Shown in pieces: positions 45,515-54,885 of a DNA stretch of 64,000 nt. This stretch comes from Parasphingorhabdus flavimaris (GTDB lineage Bacteria; Pseudomonadota; Alphaproteobacteria; Sphingomonadales; Sphingomonadaceae). Where the stretch lies: NCBI RefSeq assembly GCF_013371215.1, contig NZ_JABWMH010000001.1:909209-973208 (forward strand), read 5' to 3'. Position 1 is the first letter of the stretch, and every line of letters begins with the position of its first letter. Both the position numbers and the translations under genes were made by a program. The notes beneath the pieces were generated by a model. The model saw nothing but the letters and a program-made list of their open reading frames with translations, was not told where the DNA came from and searched no databases.

Positions 45515-46912
45515 TCATTTTTTCTGAGCACCCCCAAGGACAAGATCATCCAATGTAGGCATCGGATCTTCGATGTTTTGTATCAATGTTTGAGACCATA
45601 ACACCGAAGTCTCGTAATAAGATTCGGAGACTATCTCGCCATCTTTTTCGAACCAGTGTGTCGCCTCAGGCAACAGATCTTTCCTTACGGTATTGCGCGC
45701 ATGTGGATTGTGGAAGACTTCAAGTTCTGCTGTCCAAGGTTCATAGCCCAAAGGCCACAAATACCGATACTCTTCGCTCGTAACATCAAGGCAAAACGGG
45801 ATGCCTTTCAGCGCTCCCGGTGTTCTATCGAAGAAATTACCAATCCGCGTGTAGCGAAGTCCTTGGGTGTCGGCACCTGCCGATGCGCCCACGCGATTGA
45901 GCTTCGCGACCGAACACGCATTTGAAAACAGGACTGCTGATAGCTCGCTGCTATCAGCATTTGTGAAGAGGCCTGCAGGAAAGGCCGAGGCACCCAGCAA
46001 ATGCGTCGCTGCCATTGGTACTGCCGTTTGTTTTCCATTAATGTTACGCACATGCGCCCCGGTGCCGTAAAGATAGCCCATCAACGCTTCGCGGCTCCAA
46101 ACCATTGATGCCGGCGCGTGGAAATCTGCTATAGCAATCATGAACGGATCGCCTGCCACATGATCCAATTCATGATATTTCTTTTGAATCTTGTTACCCA
46201 ATGTCTTTGCGTATCGGACCGCCGCCGCACCAAAAAACAACTCTTCTTGGGACTCCGGCTGACTGCTTTGCTTGGCGTTTACGTGGTCATACGGCACTTT
46301 TGGATTGGCAGTGACCGCCTCTACCCAACCCACACCGCCAAGTCGGTTCTCGATCCGAAAATCGGGAGACGTTTTTGGCTGCGTCACGAGTTAGCCTTGT
46401 TCTCGAAAACTCGCCAAGAGCTGGGCTTCCCAAAGTCGCGTATGAAAATTTCGCGTCTGACAATCCCCCGCCCAGTTTTTGTCCGGCGCAGGTAGCGAAA
46501 GATAAAGCTGGTTGAGCATCCACGCCGCAATATGGTGAGACCGGTTTGTTAGTAGAGAAAACACATCGCTTGGTTGGCGCTTGCCAAGATCATACAATGC
46601 TGGACGACGCGCGGTATTCGCAGGCATCGGGACAGCCGGAATTCCGCTGCTCAAACCCCGCTCCAACTGAAGTCGAGCTTCTTCCTCCGTCGCTAGGTCG
46701 GTCATTTCTTCGATTTTCGACCACACGTGGTCAACACGTCTCCCCATCACCAAAATGCCAAATGTACTGCTTTTAACATGGCGCGTGATAACCCCAAACG
46801 CATGCCCATCGTCACTTTGCCATGCGCCAATTGGAGGTTGTTCTCCAAATCCATGCCCACGGGGAAGTGCTAGCGCATAAACATCAAAAATCGTCTGAGG
46901 CAGCTCCTTCAT
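45515..46912 (-). pseudogene. Unknown protein gene interrupted by one in-frame TAA
   Basis: Two open stretches in the same frame, 173 residues from the ATG at 46912 and 290 residues from 46387, are separated only by the TAA at 46391-46393. The protein reads ...LLASFREQG-stop-LVTQPKTSPDFRIENR... and makes sense as one chain of about 465 residues. SPDF...GWVEAVTANP resembles the PD-(D/E)xK nuclease pattern D-x(n)-E-x-x, but the usual lysine is missing, so this is tentative. It lies 34 bases after the TrlF-type ATPase gene. A sequencing error, recent mutation or stop readthrough are all possible. Confidence 0.65.
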
Positions 46913-46946
46913 GGAATCGTATAGTCAGTTTGCGGGCACTGATATC

Positions 46947-49928
46947 TCATCGCGGAAGCTTCACCCGGAGGCGCCGAGCTCGTTCTTGGAATGCGCCTTC
47001 ACCGCCTTCAAGGATGTCGCAGACTGCCTTGCGAATGTCTGCATTCTCCAGTCCGCCCGAGATATACGTAATCGGCGGCAGCGCTCCGTGTGGATGGGGG
47101 CCAGCCTCTGCGATAATGATCTGATCGGCATCAGTGTTGATCACTAGATTTGCATTATGGGTCACCATGATGACTTGCCGATTTGACTTGGCTTCGATGA
47201 ACAGGCCGACTAACTCGTCGAACACAGATTTTGGATCAAGATTTTCTTCTGGTTGATCAATTACCAGAGGTCGACCGTCACCATCGTCAAGGGCCAAATA
47301 AAGTAGCAGCAGAACGATGCCGCGTGTCCCTGGCGACAGCTTGCGGATATCCACCCCATCATACTCGATACCGTACCGGATATCGATATGGTCCGTACTG
47401 AAGAGCCACTGCGCGAACCGTTTTGACCATGCTCTGAATTCGTCTTGCTCCGAGTGCGCGACAGGAGAATGATCAAGCAAGGCTTTTTGGTATAGCCTTC
47501 GAAACTCCTTCATTGCCGTCACGACGTCGGCTGATCCACCCGTTTCCCATGATTTACTAAGCACTTCGTTCGCTCTCTGGCGAAGCGTGCCTTTACCTCT
47601 AAAATCACCCCCTTTTCGCAGATCAATGAGGTCTTCCTCCGCTTCATTTGCCCACGACTGTACGTTCGCAACACGAGCTACTGTGAATGATAATTTCCTG
47701 AGTGTTCCCGGCGCAGCAGCAAGACGAGTCATCAAAGGGCGGTACAGCTCCTCAAGAACGGCTTGTTCGGACACCAGAGCATCAAATGCTCGACCATAGG
47801 CGTCTTCGCGTTCAACCTGTAGTTTACGCGCACGCTCCTTGGCTCCTTTGCTGTCTTCAAGTCTTTGCTTGAGCGTTTGTAACCCTGCAGTTTCAGTGGT
47901 GATCCGCTGCGAGAGCGCTGCATACTTGCGCTGCGTTTCCTTATCGGCGCTGACGAGCTTTTCGAGGCGGGTCATCTCGGCTTCCAAGACAGCTTGGGGT
48001 AACTTTGTCAGATCTGCATCATCGGGAAAGTGCGGAGTTTTTGAATCATCAAGTGTTGCCGGGGGCATGCCTTTCAGCTCAGCAATCTTTCCGTCAGCCC
48101 ACTTGATAAATTCTTCCAAATCGTCATCGACATCACCTGTGTAGTCGAGAATGAAGGCTGCCCATTGCTCTTCCGACATTCCACTGTTGGTGTGGCGAGC
48201 TTGGCTTTGGCGCAACAACTCGGGCGCCTGATTGCGCCGCAAGTCCTTGGTTTCGTCCTGCAGCGCGATAAACGTTCGGCGTTGATTGGAAAAGCGACGA
48301 ACATTGACCTTGATAGCGTCTGCAGCCGCTGAAACTTCAATGTGACGTTGGGCACGGTTCTCGCTGCCCGCTGCAACCAGTTTTGTCCGGTCTGCCGTGT
48401 AGCCATCGAGGACTTTTGTTTTCTGTGCTACTTGTGCATCAAGGCTGGTTACAAGTTTCTCTTTTTCCAGCTCGGTACTAATCCGATCAGAAATTTGAGA
48501 AACCGCTTCTGCTTCGCGCTCCCGTGCCAACCGATGGCGTGTCGCACGTTGTTCAAGCAATTCCTCGAAATCGAGAGCTTCATCACGATCCTCAGGCGGA
48601 TGCGCCTCGAAGATAACGCGTTCAATCTCTCGCATAAGTTCATCTGTCACACCGCTAGATGAGCACAAATCTTCGACAAATTGCTGCGATAGGTAGCGCA
48701 CTCTAGGATAACTCGTTGGATCACCTGAATCAGAACCATCCAACGCCCGAATGTCGGACGCACCAGCAGCCCAGCTCACCTTGACCTTGCCGTTCCCCAG
48801 CAGCGGGCGTGCTCGGATCAAAAAGGACGGATTAGCGTCTTCATCTGCTGACCAGTCTTCGTCAGGGATCGAGTCACATCCAGCTGCAATCATGTCCGCA
48901 AGTGCCGTCTTTCCAGACCCTCTTGCGCCGATAATCGTCACGAGGCCGGAGTTCAGAGGGATTACGGGCGTTTCCATCCAAGGAGCATCTTGGATTCTTA
49001 TTTCCGATATGACTTGTGAGGGGGTCGCCGATCCTGGAGCTTCAGAACCGACAAATGCCCGGCCGCGCGGGTCGATGCAGGCCTGTCGCAATGCGTCGAA
49101 CTCAAGCCCTCCCTTGATCCAAGAGAACCGATCTCCAAATGGCGTCGCGACATCCTCTATCTTGTGCGCGTCGCTTCCGTGAAGGCAGGGTTTCAATCCC
49201 CGATATGTCTTGCAAATGTCTTCAGCTGACATTGCGCGATCACCCAGCCAAAACTCGCGTTGAGCGACACTGCTGGCGAAAATCACGTCGGCAAATCGCT
49301 CGATTTCTCGGCGCATCGTCTGATCAGCGGCCTCGCGCACACCCGAAGTCCCATCGGTTGCTCCGCCAGCCACGCCTACGAGAATGTTAGCACGTGCCCA
49401 TGCGCTCTCTTCAAGCACTTCGCGAAACTCGCGGAAATTTACTTTGAATTGGTTAGCACCGTAGGCAAGCGCGGCATTATCTTCGACAATGTCAGGGTCT
49501 GCTGCCTTTCCGAGACGGATCAGTTCCGATCGCGTGCAATCATAGCGATCTGCTTGAACTGTAAAATGCACGCGAGACAGTAATCGTTCTAGCTGCTCAA
49601 TATGATCGTCATCGTCGGGGCACACAAACAAATGCAGATTTACGAAGCCACCCTTGGATGTGGCGACATCCAATCTAACCTCGACGTTAGGAAAAATGAG
49701 GTTCACGCCTGGCAGCCGACCGGCTTCCTTGAAATCGACAACGCGTTTGTAGGTGTCCGTAACATAATAGTCTGTGACGGCCAGCGCCCCAATGCGCGGC
49801 GATGCTGCCTCAAGCGCAGCGATATAATCTTCCCAAGCCGTCAGACCCTTGAATTGATCGTTCATCACGGTTCCTGGCGCGTGAATGTGGGGCTCCCACC
49901 GCCGCCATACAGATCCTTTGCTTAGCAT
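46947..49928 (-). CDS. PHP-domain ABC/SMC-like ATPase (TrlF type)
   Basis: A 993-residue protein. Residues 1-300 form a PHP phosphoesterase-like domain with metal ligands HIH (14-16), FPNVEVRL, NLHLFV and HGSDAH (250-255). A split ABC ATPase follows: Walker A GARGSGKT at 334-341, a long coiled-coil of about 430-800, signature LSPGTRG and Walker B LVIDQPEENLDP near the C-terminus, then VMVTHNANLVI. This matches the family NCBI names TrlF. PHP plus Rad50/SMC-like ATPase suggests a DNA- or nucleotide-acting defence enzyme; that role is inference. The start at 49928 has AAGGAA upstream. Confidence 0.85.
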   Translation of the reverse strand: MLSKGSVWRRWEPHIHAPGTVMNDQFKGLTAWEDYIAALEAASPRIGALAVTDYYVTDTYKRVVDFKEAGRLPGVNLIFPNVEVRLDVATSKGGFVNLHLFVCPDDDDHIEQLERLLSRVHFTVQADRYDCTRSELIRLGKAADPDIVEDNAALAYGANQFKVNFREFREVLEESAWARANILVGVAGGATDGTSGVREAADQTMRREIERFADVIFASSVAQREFWLGDRAMSAEDICKTYRGLKPCLHGSDAHKIEDVATPFGDRFSWIKGGLEFDALRQACIDPRGRAFVGSEAPGSATPSQVISEIRIQDAPWMETPVIPLNSGLVTIIGARGSGKTALADMIAAGCDSIPDEDWSADEDANPSFLIRARPLLGNGKVKVSWAAGASDIRALDGSDSGDPTSYPRVRYLSQQFVEDLCSSSGVTDELMREIERVIFEAHPPEDRDEALDFEELLEQRATRHRLAREREAEAVSQISDRISTELEKEKLVTSLDAQVAQKTKVLDGYTADRTKLVAAGSENRAQRHIEVSAAADAIKVNVRRFSNQRRTFIALQDETKDLRRNQAPELLRQSQARHTNSGMSEEQWAAFILDYTGDVDDDLEEFIKWADGKIAELKGMPPATLDDSKTPHFPDDADLTKLPQAVLEAEMTRLEKLVSADKETQRKYAALSQRITTETAGLQTLKQRLEDSKGAKERARKLQVEREDAYGRAFDALVSEQAVLEELYRPLMTRLAAAPGTLRKLSFTVARVANVQSWANEAEEDLIDLRKGGDFRGKGTLRQRANEVLSKSWETGGSADVVTAMKEFRRLYQKALLDHSPVAHSEQDEFRAWSKRFAQWLFSTDHIDIRYGIEYDGVDIRKLSPGTRGIVLLLLYLALDDGDGRPLVIDQPEENLDPKSVFDELVGLFIEAKSNRQVIMVTHNANLVINTDADQIIIAEAGPHPHGALPPITYISGGLENADIRKAVCDILEGGEGAFQERARRLRVKLPR

Positions 49929-50027
49929 ATAGATGGGTTCCTTTTCTTCTTCTCCGGGACTGGTTCCGGGTTATCTTCTTTACCTTCAGATGCGCTCCAA
50001 ACACTCGGTACCGCGATTTTCTAACTC

Positions 50028-50903
50028 CTATGTCGCTGCAGCGATTTCAGCGGCGTGAGCCGCCGCTGGCATCAAAAATCTCGCAAGATCCTCAATCACC
50101 TTTGACAGCGGTCCAGGATCAATGGAGACGTCACGAGCAAAGGCCTCCCACTGGCCCTGCTTGGCTGGGTCTTCGCCAAATGCCGCTGTCAGACCGTCTG
50201 GTGTTTCTGCAGGTATCTCCGTTTCGCGCCGAGAAAATGTGGCGGCTATGGCCTTCGGCAACCTGCCATCTTCAAATGTGAACGACTGGCTCAAAATCCA
50301 AATGTCGTAATAGTCTTTCAATCGGGTGTTGGCGTGACCGAGTGCAACCATCGCCTGAAACTTTTCTGCAATCACGGTTTCACGCGCATAACCTTGCAGT
50401 TTTGGCGGAGACATTTCCAGCATGACCGGGAAGTCCAGATTTTCGGCACCAGGTTCCGTCGCATCGCCAAAGCCGATATCGACAGAGACCGGTACTTTTG
50501 CGCCGCCGATCTCGGCAATCGTGCGAACGCGCACGCCGCCATATTCTACTTCTTCACGAATACGGTCGATGCGCGCGGCGGCAGCGTCGAAATGTACCCC
50601 GTCCTGATCGTCGATAGCGAGGATTTCGCGGAAAAGGTCGAGCACTGCGTCTGGGTCAGGGTCGCCATAACCGAGCAGATCAAGGTCTTGTGTGCCTCGG
50701 AATGGTTCGTCGAACCATGTCATCAAAAGCGTTGCTCCCTTCAGAACGAAGCGATCTGCATGTTTTGACTGGCTGAGCCGGTACAGCAGCCGCTCAATCG
50801 CATAACGATTGAGAACGAAGTTGAAGGTTTGATTTTGGTCACGCGCAATGTTCAAAAGCCGCGCGCGCACCGAAGCGCCGATGTTTTTCATTTCCTTAGC
50901 CAT
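50028..50903 (-). CDS. abiEii: AbiEii-type nucleotidyltransferase toxin
   Basis: A 291-residue DUF1814 nucleotidyltransferase, toxin of the AbiE type IV toxin-antitoxin and phage abortive-infection system; relatives (MenT) add nucleotides to tRNA. Motif I is visible as FVLKGATLLMTW (53-63) with TQDLDLLGYG (71-80) carrying the metal aspartates, then VIAEKFQAMVALG and RLKDYYDIW with the later lysine/aspartate motifs. It overlaps the AbiEi gene by eight bases, the standard order antitoxin then toxin. The TrlF-type gene lies 99 bases downstream on the same strand. Confidence 0.9.
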   Translation of the reverse strand: MAKEMKNIGASVRARLLNIARDQNQTFNFVLNRYAIERLLYRLSQSKHADRFVLKGATLLMTWFDEPFRGTQDLDLLGYGDPDPDAVLDLFREILAIDDQDGVHFDAAAARIDRIREEVEYGGVRVRTIAEIGGAKVPVSVDIGFGDATEPGAENLDFPVMLEMSPPKLQGYARETVIAEKFQAMVALGHANTRLKDYYDIWILSQSFTFEDGRLPKAIAATFSRRETEIPAETPDGLTAAFGEDPAKQGQWEAFARDVSIDPGPLSKVIEDLARFLMPAAAHAAEIAAAT

Positions 50904-51513
50904 TGGCCGTTAGCGCCTCAAGATAAGGCCGGATCACCGTGGCCACGCCGCCGCGCTCAGCATGATGCGCGATTTCAGACGCTGTTGCTTTGCGCTGCCG
51001 GATTGCCTCTTGCAGCCCTTCTAACGCTACCGATTGCCCAACGGTGCGGCGATGGCGGAAACAATCTGCGATGGTTTTCGCAACGCCGAAAACTTTTACC
51101 GGAACGCCCTCGATTGAGACGTCTATGACATCATCGTTGAGCAGGGCCTCTGTGAAACGCACGGTTTTGAGTGGCGGATTGCCATCCTTTGGCGTCCAAT
51201 CATTGGCGCCGATTGCCATCCACACAGATCGGGGCAGCTGATCGGTCAGTTCATGATAGGCGAGGGCGGACACAAGGCAAATGACTCCCTTCGGAACACG
51301 TTTTGCCGCTTCCGCTAGGCTATGATTAGCATCGATCGGTGCGTCCGGCAGCTGGTACATGCCCCTTGAGAGGCGAACGACCTCGCCATCGTCCAGCATA
51401 CGGCCAATGGTCGCTGCTGTGATTCCTGCTGCCTTAAACTCGGACAGACGGACGATCCCCTGCTTACCAAGGACTGTTTTTGCTAGATCGCGCTGTGTAC
51501 CGGTTGTCGGCAT
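50896..51513 (-). CDS. abiEi: AbiEi-type antitoxin with winged-helix N-terminus
   Basis: A 205-residue antitoxin of the AbiE pair. The N-terminal winged helix (RLSEFKAAGITAATIGRMLDDGEVVRLSRGMYQL) binds DNA and represses the operon, and the C-terminal part (VPVKVFGVAKTIADCFRHRR) is the antitoxin domain. In type IV systems the antitoxin does not bind the toxin but counters its effect. The ATG at 51513 begins the operon; the 170-base space to the divergent gene at 51684 holds the likely operator. Confidence 0.9.
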   Translation of the reverse strand: MPTTGTQRDLAKTVLGKQGIVRLSEFKAAGITAATIGRMLDDGEVVRLSRGMYQLPDAPIDANHSLAEAAKRVPKGVICLVSALAYHELTDQLPRSVWMAIGANDWTPKDGNPPLKTVRFTEALLNDDVIDVSIEGVPVKVFGVAKTIADCFRHRRTVGQSVALEGLQEAIRQRKATASEIAHHAERGGVATVIRPYLEALTANG

Positions 51514-51683
51514 TGATATAAAACCACCAATCTCTGGGTCTGGACTGTGAGGTTTTGTATCACTAAGGTATGCGCAGGTAAAGTGCGCGTTTTTAGAAGG
51601 CCTTTAGATTATAGATGGGAAATCATTGATCCTGTTTCCTCGAATTGGCAAAAACCTGTTTCATTCCTCCAGACTGGAATATT

Positions 51684-53522
51684 ATGAGCAACGATTGGCA
51701 TCCGACACAAGCGATTGGACCTGATGGTCATCGAGCAGACGTCCAGGATGTAGCAAATGGTCTAAAATGTCGCTGTGTTTGCTTCGAATGCGAACAGCAT
51801 GTCATTGCCAAGCAAGGGCTGAAGGTAAAATGGCATTTTGCGCATCATGCACCAACCAACTGTCGTCCTAGCCCTGAGTCAGAACTGCATTTTTATGCAA
51901 AATCCTTGTTAGCCGAACGCCTTTGGTGCTGGATTCCCGAAGTTGACGCAAACGCAGTGGAAATGACGAAGCGCATTTCAGCGCGAAGAAAATTCCAATT
52001 TGCCGAAGTCAAAGTTGAAAAGGCGGACGGAAACGTCCGCCCCGATCTGCTTTTGATCGCCAAAGGCGGGAAAATCTTGCACGTCGAGATTTATGTCCGG
52101 CACAAGGTTGATCCCATCAAGCTCGAAAAGCTCAGGACGCGCGGCATCTCGTCCATGGAGATCGATCTTTCGAAGCTCGATTGGGATGACCGAGCAGTAT
52201 GGGATTTGGCGATCCTTGAAACTGCACCTCGGGAATGGTTACACAATGTGAAGGCATCCGAAGCCGAGCGCGTAATGGTTGTAACAGCTACGCGGCAAGC
52301 TGAAAAAAGAGCCGCCGAATTAGAAGCCGAGTTCACCAGGATTTCAAATGTCTGGAAAGCAATTCCCAAATCCTACAGCGCCCCAAGCGCGAAACTGCTC
52401 GCCGAACAGGCGCTTGCGAGGAAGCGCGGATTTCAACCCATGATAGCCCATACTCAGAACGGAGAGGGATGCTTTCAAGTTGCACCGGAGTTTTGGCAAT
52501 CCCGCCTTGTGAACCACTTCTTGTGGGATGGTGTCGCCGGAACACCGCATGCATTCGAGACAAAAGACGCACTTGCATATGTTAAGGATCTGGTGCGCCC
52601 CGGTTTGAACAGAATACCAATCGAGGTCGCGGCTCGATTGGAAAAGGAATTTCCTGAATTCCAGTCTCCTTGGTTTGCCGTCCACAATTATCTGAAATGG
52701 CTCAAAGCTCACCATTGGATGTTCGGCAAGCGTGTGGTTGGCAAGCACTGGCTGCCGTCTGGAAGCGCAATCCATCTCCGGAAAGAGCAAGAAACTGCAT
52801 GGGATCGTGAGCGTGAGCGCAAGGCTGATCTCGCCGAATGGGTCAATTATATATTATCAAATATCCCGGATGACGAGCATCGCGAATTTGATCGCGGCAG
52901 TTGGGTTGATATGTTCGTTACCCGATATGAGTACGATGAAGCTCCGGCCCTGCTTGAAGAGATTCACGAAATGGTGGTCGGTGGACGAGGGCTTGCCGAC
53001 GATCTCCTCGAATTGCCATTGCTGGCCGAATATGAGCGACAAGAGCAGTCACAAGCCAAGCGGCGGATCGAAAAGGAACAAAGGCGCCTGGCTGAATTGG
53101 AGCGGTCCCAACGCGAAAGCAGAATTCTATCGTTGCGCCAGAAGGCTGAACTGGTTTTTGGAACCGAAGCCCAGCTCTGGCTTGAAACCGCATGTAAACA
53201 TTTTGAAGATCAGACACCGCTCGCGGTAGCAGAGGCTTCAGATGATGGACTTGCAAAGGCCTGCACAGAGTTACGGCGCCTACATCAGCAACGGAAAGAC
53301 GCCGCCGACCGCAATGCCGCGGAAGCACGGCAAAAAACGATGCTGGAAAAGAATTGCGCGGAACTGGCGGAATTAGCAAGCAAGCGCACTAGCGATCCAG
53401 CCAGGGCAAACCTGTGGTGCAGATCATCCCATCCTAAATTGGGTGGTCAACGACCATTTGATTTTTGCGTGGATGAACGGGCTTTGCGAATATGCAAAGA
53501 TATCATGCCATCAAAACTGTAA
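51684..53522 (+). CDS. CoiA-like nuclease with two DUF2384-like C-terminal domains
   Basis: A 612-residue protein. The N-terminus is CoiA-like: CVCFEC (31-36), KWHFAHH (49-55) and SESELHFYAKSLLAE as in competence protein CoiA. A PD-(D/E)xK core follows, with D121 in RPDLLLI and HVEIYVRHK near 133-141. Residues 489-535 (VFGTEAQLWLE ... TPLAVAE) and 575-612 (LWCRSSHPKLGGQRPFDFC) both resemble the toxin-binding C-terminal domain of ParS/Xre/MbcA antitoxins. A charged coiled-coil lies between. The ATG at 51684 is preferred to a TTG at 51645. Function unknown; a DNA-end nuclease for defence is inference. Confidence 0.7.
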   Translation: MSNDWHPTQAIGPDGHRADVQDVANGLKCRCVCFECEQHVIAKQGLKVKWHFAHHAPTNCRPSPESELHFYAKSLLAERLWCWIPEVDANAVEMTKRISARRKFQFAEVKVEKADGNVRPDLLLIAKGGKILHVEIYVRHKVDPIKLEKLRTRGISSMEIDLSKLDWDDRAVWDLAILETAPREWLHNVKASEAERVMVVTATRQAEKRAAELEAEFTRISNVWKAIPKSYSAPSAKLLAEQALARKRGFQPMIAHTQNGEGCFQVAPEFWQSRLVNHFLWDGVAGTPHAFETKDALAYVKDLVRPGLNRIPIEVAARLEKEFPEFQSPWFAVHNYLKWLKAHHWMFGKRVVGKHWLPSGSAIHLRKEQETAWDRERERKADLAEWVNYILSNIPDDEHREFDRGSWVDMFVTRYEYDEAPALLEEIHEMVVGGRGLADDLLELPLLAEYERQEQSQAKRRIEKEQRRLAELERSQRESRILSLRQKAELVFGTEAQLWLETACKHFEDQTPLAVAEASDDGLAKACTELRRLHQQRKDAADRNAAEARQKTMLEKNCAELAELASKRTSDPARANLWCRSSHPKLGGQRPFDFCVDERALRICKDIMPSKL

Positions 53523-53525
53523 TAC

Positions 53526-54164
53526 CTACAGGCGCTTGAACGCCCATAAATGCTCATAAAGTTCCGAAAGATAATCCGCTTTCTCTGCCGAAAAGCCAGC
53601 TTGGCGCAGAGCAACTCTGAGCTCGCCTAGAGGGATCTCCTGCCGACCTTCCCGCACCAGCGCGTAGAATCTTCTCCAATCCAATGGATGCAATGATGAC
53701 GTGTTTGCCAACACCGTAAAACTACCAAGGAGCGAGGCGGTGCGTTTCGTCATGGTAAATCGGTGATGGTCGTTTGAAACTATGCGCAGGCGAAGCCGAG
53801 CGCCGTAAGTCTTGTTGTAAACTTTGAGCAATTCGCCAGTAAGGTGCTTGGCAGCCTCGCAATACACGCTGCGCGTAGGCGGGTTGGGAGACCAATCGCT
53901 GGCTCTGACTTCAACAGATATGCGATGTGGATCGTCTTTGTGCGCTATCAGCTGGAAACCTAGCCCGTCATGCGGACTTTTTTTCTTGAACCGGAAATTG
54001 GTAATCTCAAGGTCCGGGCCTCCCGCACTTTCTCGCATATCCTCTACATCAAAATGATCTGATTTCCGTCCTATTTCGGCCATCCTGCCGAGGAAATCAG
54101 AAGGTTCAATAGCTACAGCTATGTCAATCGCGGGAAGTAGTTCAGGCATGACAATTCTTAGCAT
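53526..54164 (-). CDS. Hypothetical protein
   Basis: A 212-residue protein I do not recognise. It begins MLRIVMPELLPAIDIAVAIE, is mixed alpha/beta by composition with no signal peptide or membrane helix, and ends with a helical segment (LRVALRQAGFSAEKADYLSELYEHLW) resembling a small helical bundle. It converges with the CoiA-like gene, three bases apart, at the boundary between the cargo genes and the mobile backbone. A second start is possible at 54149. That it is a real gene rests on its length and clean spacing. Confidence 0.55.
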   Translation of the reverse strand: MLRIVMPELLPAIDIAVAIEPSDFLGRMAEIGRKSDHFDVEDMRESAGGPDLEITNFRFKKKSPHDGLGFQLIAHKDDPHRISVEVRASDWSPNPPTRSVYCEAAKHLTGELLKVYNKTYGARLRLRIVSNDHHRFTMTKRTASLLGSFTVLANTSSLHPLDWRRFYALVREGRQEIPLGELRVALRQAGFSAEKADYLSELYEHLWAFKRL

Positions 54165-54885
54165 GACCTACATGTCGATCAAAAGTTGATTTTGAAGGAT
54201 CAGCCGATCCGTTTTTTTGAATCTGTGCTTTCGTCCAATATAACAGATGTTGAACACTCATAGATATTAGATTTTGTTGGATTTGAGCATATACCGGTGT
54301 TCGGTAATGAGCGTGAATTGTCAATTCATGCTGGCTACGGGCGCTGCCTGACGGCGACCCGCTCTATTCGCTGCGCGAACCAAGCCTGAGGTCTTGGCCC
54401 ATACGGGTGACGATCAGGAGCGTGGGATAATGAGCGGGATTTTTTAAGGACGCACTCTTTCCCGCTGCGCTCCTTGAGGGTGCGGCTTTTTTGTTCTGAC
54501 CCGCAGGCACTCTTGCCTCTCTCCTTGCCCGGTGGGCGCTGGCGCACTTTGCGCGCGCACACCACCGCGCTGCGTCGCGCCGTGCAAGGGTGCCGTCTTT
54601 ATTGGGCCGCTTCGCGGATGGGATAATCGCGATTGCTAGCGATTGGCATGGACGGCGCGGACGCGCCGGCGTTGTTTTCCGGCTCCGACGAGTCGGGGTG
54701 GGCGGCGCTCCCGGCTAGGCCCGCCGCGCTCAGGCGCAACCCGGCCTTTCAGGACCGGGTATTTCTCTTTGTTTCATCCCTTCGGGTGCGCCTGACCGCT
54801 TGATGCGGGCCTTTCTGGTCGCTCTTGCCGCCCACCCCGCCTCTCCGGGGCCGGTTGCGGCAGTTTTGGGGTGATGGAGGCGGTT
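54165..54885. other. 721-base gene-free region rich in hairpins
   Basis: No supported gene. The left third is AT-rich; the right two thirds are GC-rich with several hairpins: CGCACTC against GAGGGTGCG followed by six T (54454-54492, terminator-like), CCGAC-GA-GTCGG near 54685, and TCAGGCGCA (54730-54738) paired with TGCGCCTGA (54787-54795) around an inner CCCGG/CCGGG hairpin. It lies directly before ardC and could hold the leading-region promoter of the element or an origin. Confidence 0.45.
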
